A stretch of 64,000 bases of DNA, from positions 186,001 through 250,000 of the forward strand of contig NZ_JAADZV010000007.1 in NCBI RefSeq assembly GCF_010645075.1. The letters are read 5' to 3'. The notes under the pieces were generated by a model. The model was given only the letters and a program-made list of their open reading frames with translations. It ran no database searches and was not told the DNA's origin. This document shows positions 61,675-64,000 of the stretch, one piece after another (the stretch's first letter is position 1; each line of letters opens with the position of its first letter). The DNA comes from Flavobacterium limi. GTDB lineage: Bacteria > Bacteroidota > Bacteroidia > Flavobacteriales > Flavobacteriaceae. Made by a program: the position numbers and the translations under genes.

Positions 61675-61832
61675 ATACACGGATTAATTTAAAAACAAAC
61701 ACAATCAGTGAATTGTGCTCTAATAAAATGAAAATAGAATTAAAAAATATATCGAGCAATTAACAGAATGTCCACAAACAAATGATGGATTAAATTAAAA
61801 TCTCACTAATCCTGTCATTCTTTAATTTTCAA
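61675..61832. other. 158-bp spacer, possible gene remnant
   Basis: Larger than other gaps in this train. A plus-strand frame without start codon reads KKYIEQLTECPQTNDGLN then stop (about 61743-61799), preceded in another frame by MKIELKN, which looks like a frameshifted or decayed tail. No terminator hairpin is evident. Confidence 0.35.
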
Positions 61833-62153
61833 ATGAGCAACAATATGAAATCCGAAAAAAACAATGAATTATGTTTTTCCAAAACCCATTTTGATAGTGT
61901 ATATGACTTTATTTTAATGAAAACGCAGCAAAATAAAACAAAAGGATATATCCATGGCGATTGGGAGATTGTTGTATCCGATAGTTCAGAACTGTTTTTC
62001 AAAAAAAAGGGATATTCACTGTCAAAAGTTAATAGGGAATCAGGAATTTTTTCGTTCCCAAAATTGGATCCGGATAATGAACGAATTACGCTGAAAACGA
62101 ATGAGTTATTTTGTGAACTCATTTTATTAGCTAAAAACCAAAATTATGAATAA
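61833..62153 (+). CDS. Unknown 106-residue protein between macro and DraG genes
   Basis: 106 residues. It starts MSNNMKSEKNNELCFSKTH (ATG 61845 is an alternative) and shows a compact alpha/beta pattern: YDFILMKTQQNKTKGYIHGDWEIVV, SELFFKKKGYSLSKVNRESGIFSF, ITLKTNELFCELILLAKNQ. No motif is recognised. It overlaps the DraG-like gene by 8 nt, so it is translated in the same unit and is a real gene rather than a chance ORF. Role unknown. Confidence 0.6.
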   Translation: MSNNMKSEKNNELCFSKTHFDSVYDFILMKTQQNKTKGYIHGDWEIVVSDSSELFFKKKGYSLSKVNRESGIFSFPKLDPDNERITLKTNELFCELILLAKNQNYE

Positions 62154-63093
62154 TAAAATTAAATCAAGTTTGTTTGGTTTAGCCATTGGTGATGCATTGG
62201 GCGTTCCGGTAGAATTTCAATCAAGGGCTTATTTAAAACAGAATCCTGTTTCGGATATGTTTGGTTTTGGAACCCATCATCAGCCTTCAGGAACCTGGAG
62301 CGATGACAGTTCACTTGCTTTTTGTTTAGCCGAAAGTTTGTGCAAAGGTTATGACTTAAATGATATCGCCAGAAATTTTGTAAAATGGTATAGTGCTGAA
62401 TTATGGACACCTCACGAACAGGTGTTTGATATCGGAATAGCGACCAGACATGCCATTCTTAATATAGCAAAAGGTCACCAACCTGATTTATGCGGCGGTT
62501 TTAATGAAGAAGATAACGGAAACGGTTCCTTAATGCGTATTTTGCCTTTGGTTTTTTATCTTCAAAATGAAAATGATATTGAAGTGATTTATCAAAAAGT
62601 AAAAGAAGTTTCATCCATCACACACGCTCATTTCCGGTCTGTATTTGCCTGTTTTATTTATGTACTTTATGGTTTGGAAATTCTAAAAGATAAAGATAAA
62701 TTCGAATCATATAAAGAAATGCAAAATACTGTTTTGGCGTTTTTGGAAGATAAAAATTTTAATCCGGCAGAAATTCAGTTATTTGACAGGATTCTAAAAA
62801 ATGATATTTCGAAGTATAATGAAAGTGAAATTCATTCTTCGGGATATGTACTGCATAGTTTAGAAGCAAGTTTGTGGTGCTTCCTGAATTCGGATTCGTA
62901 TGCCGAAACGGTTTTGAAAGCTGTTAATTTAGGAGAAGATACCGATACAACCGGAGCAATTGCCGGAGGGCTGGCAGGCATTTATTACGGAATTAAAAAT
63001 ATTCCGAAAAAATGGATTGACACATTAGTCAAATCCAATGATATAAAAAATTTAGCAGAACGATTATCAGATAATTTAAATAACAACATATGA
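62146..63093 (+). CDS. ADP-ribosylglycohydrolase (DraG-like)
   Basis: 315 residues, the usual length. Dinuclear-metal motifs are intact: IGDALGVPVEF, GTWSDDSSLAFCLAESL (about 47-63), NGNGSLMRILPL and GEDTDTTGAIAGGLAG (about 265-285). It removes ADP-ribose from arginine-type or related linkages, releasing free ADP-ribose. The start overlaps the preceding gene by 8 nt and the stop overlaps the nampt ATG (ATGA), so translation is continuous across the unit. Confidence 0.94.
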   Translation: MNNKIKSSLFGLAIGDALGVPVEFQSRAYLKQNPVSDMFGFGTHHQPSGTWSDDSSLAFCLAESLCKGYDLNDIARNFVKWYSAELWTPHEQVFDIGIATRHAILNIAKGHQPDLCGGFNEEDNGNGSLMRILPLVFYLQNENDIEVIYQKVKEVSSITHAHFRSVFACFIYVLYGLEILKDKDKFESYKEMQNTVLAFLEDKNFNPAEIQLFDRILKNDISKYNESEIHSSGYVLHSLEASLWCFLNSDSYAETVLKAVNLGEDTDTTGAIAGGLAGIYYGIKNIPKKWIDTLVKSNDIKNLAERLSDNLNNNI

Positions 63094-64000
63094 ACCCATT
63101 ACTATTAACAGACGGTTACAAAGTTGACCACAGAAGACAATACCCGGACAAAACCACTTTAGTATATTCTAACTGGACACCAAGAAAATCAAGAATTGAA
63201 GGTCTTGAGGAAGTTGTGTTTTTCGGATTGCAGTATTTTATCAAAAAATACATTATTCATGATTTCGATACACATTTCTTCAAACAGCCAAAAGAAGAAG
63301 TCGTTAAAAAATATGCCCGAAGAATCAATAATTATTTGGGCGAAAATCAAGTGGGTACCAAACACATTGAAGATTTGCATGATTTAGGATACATTCCGAT
63401 GGTTTTTAAAGCCTTGCCTGAAGGTGCCAGTGTACCATTGAGAGTGCCAATGTTTACCATGTACAATACGATTCCGGAGTTTTTCTGGCTGACGAATTAT
63501 TTTGAGACCTTGCTTTCTGCGGTAATCTGGCTGCCTTGTAACTCAGCTACAATCGCAAGGGAATACAGAAAAGTACTGGACAAATACGCTGAAGAAACTT
63601 CATCTGTACCTGATTTTGTAAACTGGCAGGGACACGATTTCTCTATGAGAGGAATGGGCGGAATCGAAGCAGCTGTGACTTCAGCAGCAGGACACTTATT
63701 AAGTTTTACAGGATCTGATACGATTCCGGCAATTGATTTCTTCGAAGAATATTACAACGCCAATTCTGACACTGAATTAATCGCAGGATCTGTAGCCGCA
63801 ACCGAGCATTCTGTAATGTGTATGGGAACAACCGAAGGTGAATGTGAAACTTTTAAAAGACTGATTACAGAAGTTTATCCAAAAGGAATTGTTTCTATCG
63901 TTTCTGACACCTGGGATTTATGGAAAGTTTTGACCGATTATCTTCCAAGACTAAAAGAAGAAATTATTTCAAGAGAAGGAAAAGTAGTAATTCGTCCTGA
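63090..64000 (+). CDS. nadV: Nicotinamide phosphoribosyltransferase-like enzyme (N-terminal 303 residues)
   Basis: The frame opens at ATG 63090 and runs off the window. NAMPT-like sequence is plain: LLLTDGYKVDHRRQYPDKTTLVYSNW, VVFFGLQYFIKKYII, WQGHDFSMRGMGGIEAAVTSAAGHLLSFTGSDTIPAI (the FSMRG loop), AATEHSVM (EHS active-site loop) and VSDTWDLWKVL...VVIRPD. Normally it joins nicotinamide to PRPP to give NMN in one-step NAD salvage. As the Prs-like gene heads the same train, an alternative is that both act on ADP-ribose to regenerate NAD+ directly, as in the phage Namat enzymes; this needs testing. Confidence 0.93.
   Translation, partial: MNPLLLTDGYKVDHRRQYPDKTTLVYSNWTPRKSRIEGLEEVVFFGLQYFIKKYIIHDFDTHFFKQPKEEVVKKYARRINNYLGENQVGTKHIEDLHDLGYIPMVFKALPEGASVPLRVPMFTMYNTIPEFFWLTNYFETLLSAVIWLPCNSATIAREYRKVLDKYAEETSSVPDFVNWQGHDFSMRGMGGIEAAVTSAAGHLLSFTGSDTIPAIDFFEEYYNANSDTELIAGSVAATEHSVMCMGTTEGECETFKRLITEVYPKGIVSIVSDTWDLWKVLTDYLPRLKEEIISREGKVVIRP

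Noticed and set aside
61829..62122. 97-codon minus-strand ORF opposite the 106-residue gene
   Set aside because: The plus-strand frame overlaps DraG in the operon direction and has better protein character; the minus frame is taken as a shadow.
54890..64000. Prophage or integrative element
   Set aside because: No integrase, att-like repeats, tRNA or phage structural genes are visible; base composition looks like the neighbours.
1..64000. tRNA, rRNA, tmRNA or known riboswitch
   Set aside because: No cloverleaf, rRNA-like or known riboswitch sequence was recognised on reading both strands; weak candidates could be missed without a covariance search.

Overview
The window looks like a chromosome segment of a Flavobacterium-type bacterium (Bacteroidota, Flavobacteriia). 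Evidence: AT-rich DNA with short AT-rich spacers, a SusC/SusD pair with a FecR/ECF-sigma regulator, the Bat (aerotolerance) operon, a PorZ-like type IX secretion protein, a eukaryote-like long IleS, and many start regions carrying the Bacteroidota -7 box TAnnTTTG, sometimes with TTG 17-23 bp upstream. No rRNA, tRNA, CRISPR array, insertion sequence or prophage was seen.

Layout. 1-9.6 kb: end of an unknown gene, an AIM24 protein, an outer-membrane SusC/SusD transporter with its FecR anti-sigma and a divergent ECF sigma factor, an alpha/beta hydrolase, then a possible small RNA/12-codon transcript on the minus strand. 9.8-20.4 kb (minus): a small ABC system, AddB-like nuclease, OmpA, Kbl, AddA-like helicase-nuclease, LspA. 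20.5-34 kb (minus): DksA-like protein, IleS, two exported proteins, RecO, an acyltransferase, PorZ, glutamate dehydrogenase. 34.3-40.6 kb: an outer-membrane protein, a cystathionine gamma-synthase-type enzyme, a DUF3298 lipoprotein, an AlbA_2 protein, a four-helix-bundle protein, an SDR and an aldo/keto reductase. 40.9-50.2 kb (plus): MoxR, DUF58 protein and BatA-E. 50.3-54.7 kb: GpsA, Fe-dependent alcohol dehydrogenase, an exported DJ-1/PfpI protein and a divergent LysR regulator.

54.9-64 kb (plus) is the most interesting part: an NrtR-type Nudix regulator followed by a tight gene train of a short Prs-like enzyme, a 111-aa protein, a VWA-like protein, a DUF2971 protein, a PurA paralogue with a rewritten substrate loop, a NADAR protein, a 137-aa unknown, two different macro-domain proteins, a 106-aa unknown, an ADP-ribosylglycohydrolase and a nicotinamide phosphoribosyltransferase-like enzyme running off the window. 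Three matching 21-bp operator-like palindromes (TTTGYGT-N7-ACRCAWW) lie over the nrtR promoter, the nrtR stop codon and the prs promoter. I read this as an ADP-ribose-induced NAD+ rebuilding and de-ADP-ribosylation island: several ADP-ribose erasers plus the two enzyme types that could remake NAD+ from nicotinamide. No known ADP-ribose writer is recognisable.

Another recurring theme is the spacers. At least seven intergenic gaps are built from iterated short words arranged as imperfect or perfect inverted repeats (GGAATTT, ATCTG, CTAAG, TAGTGATTAG families); one 17-mer occurs identically 32 kb apart.
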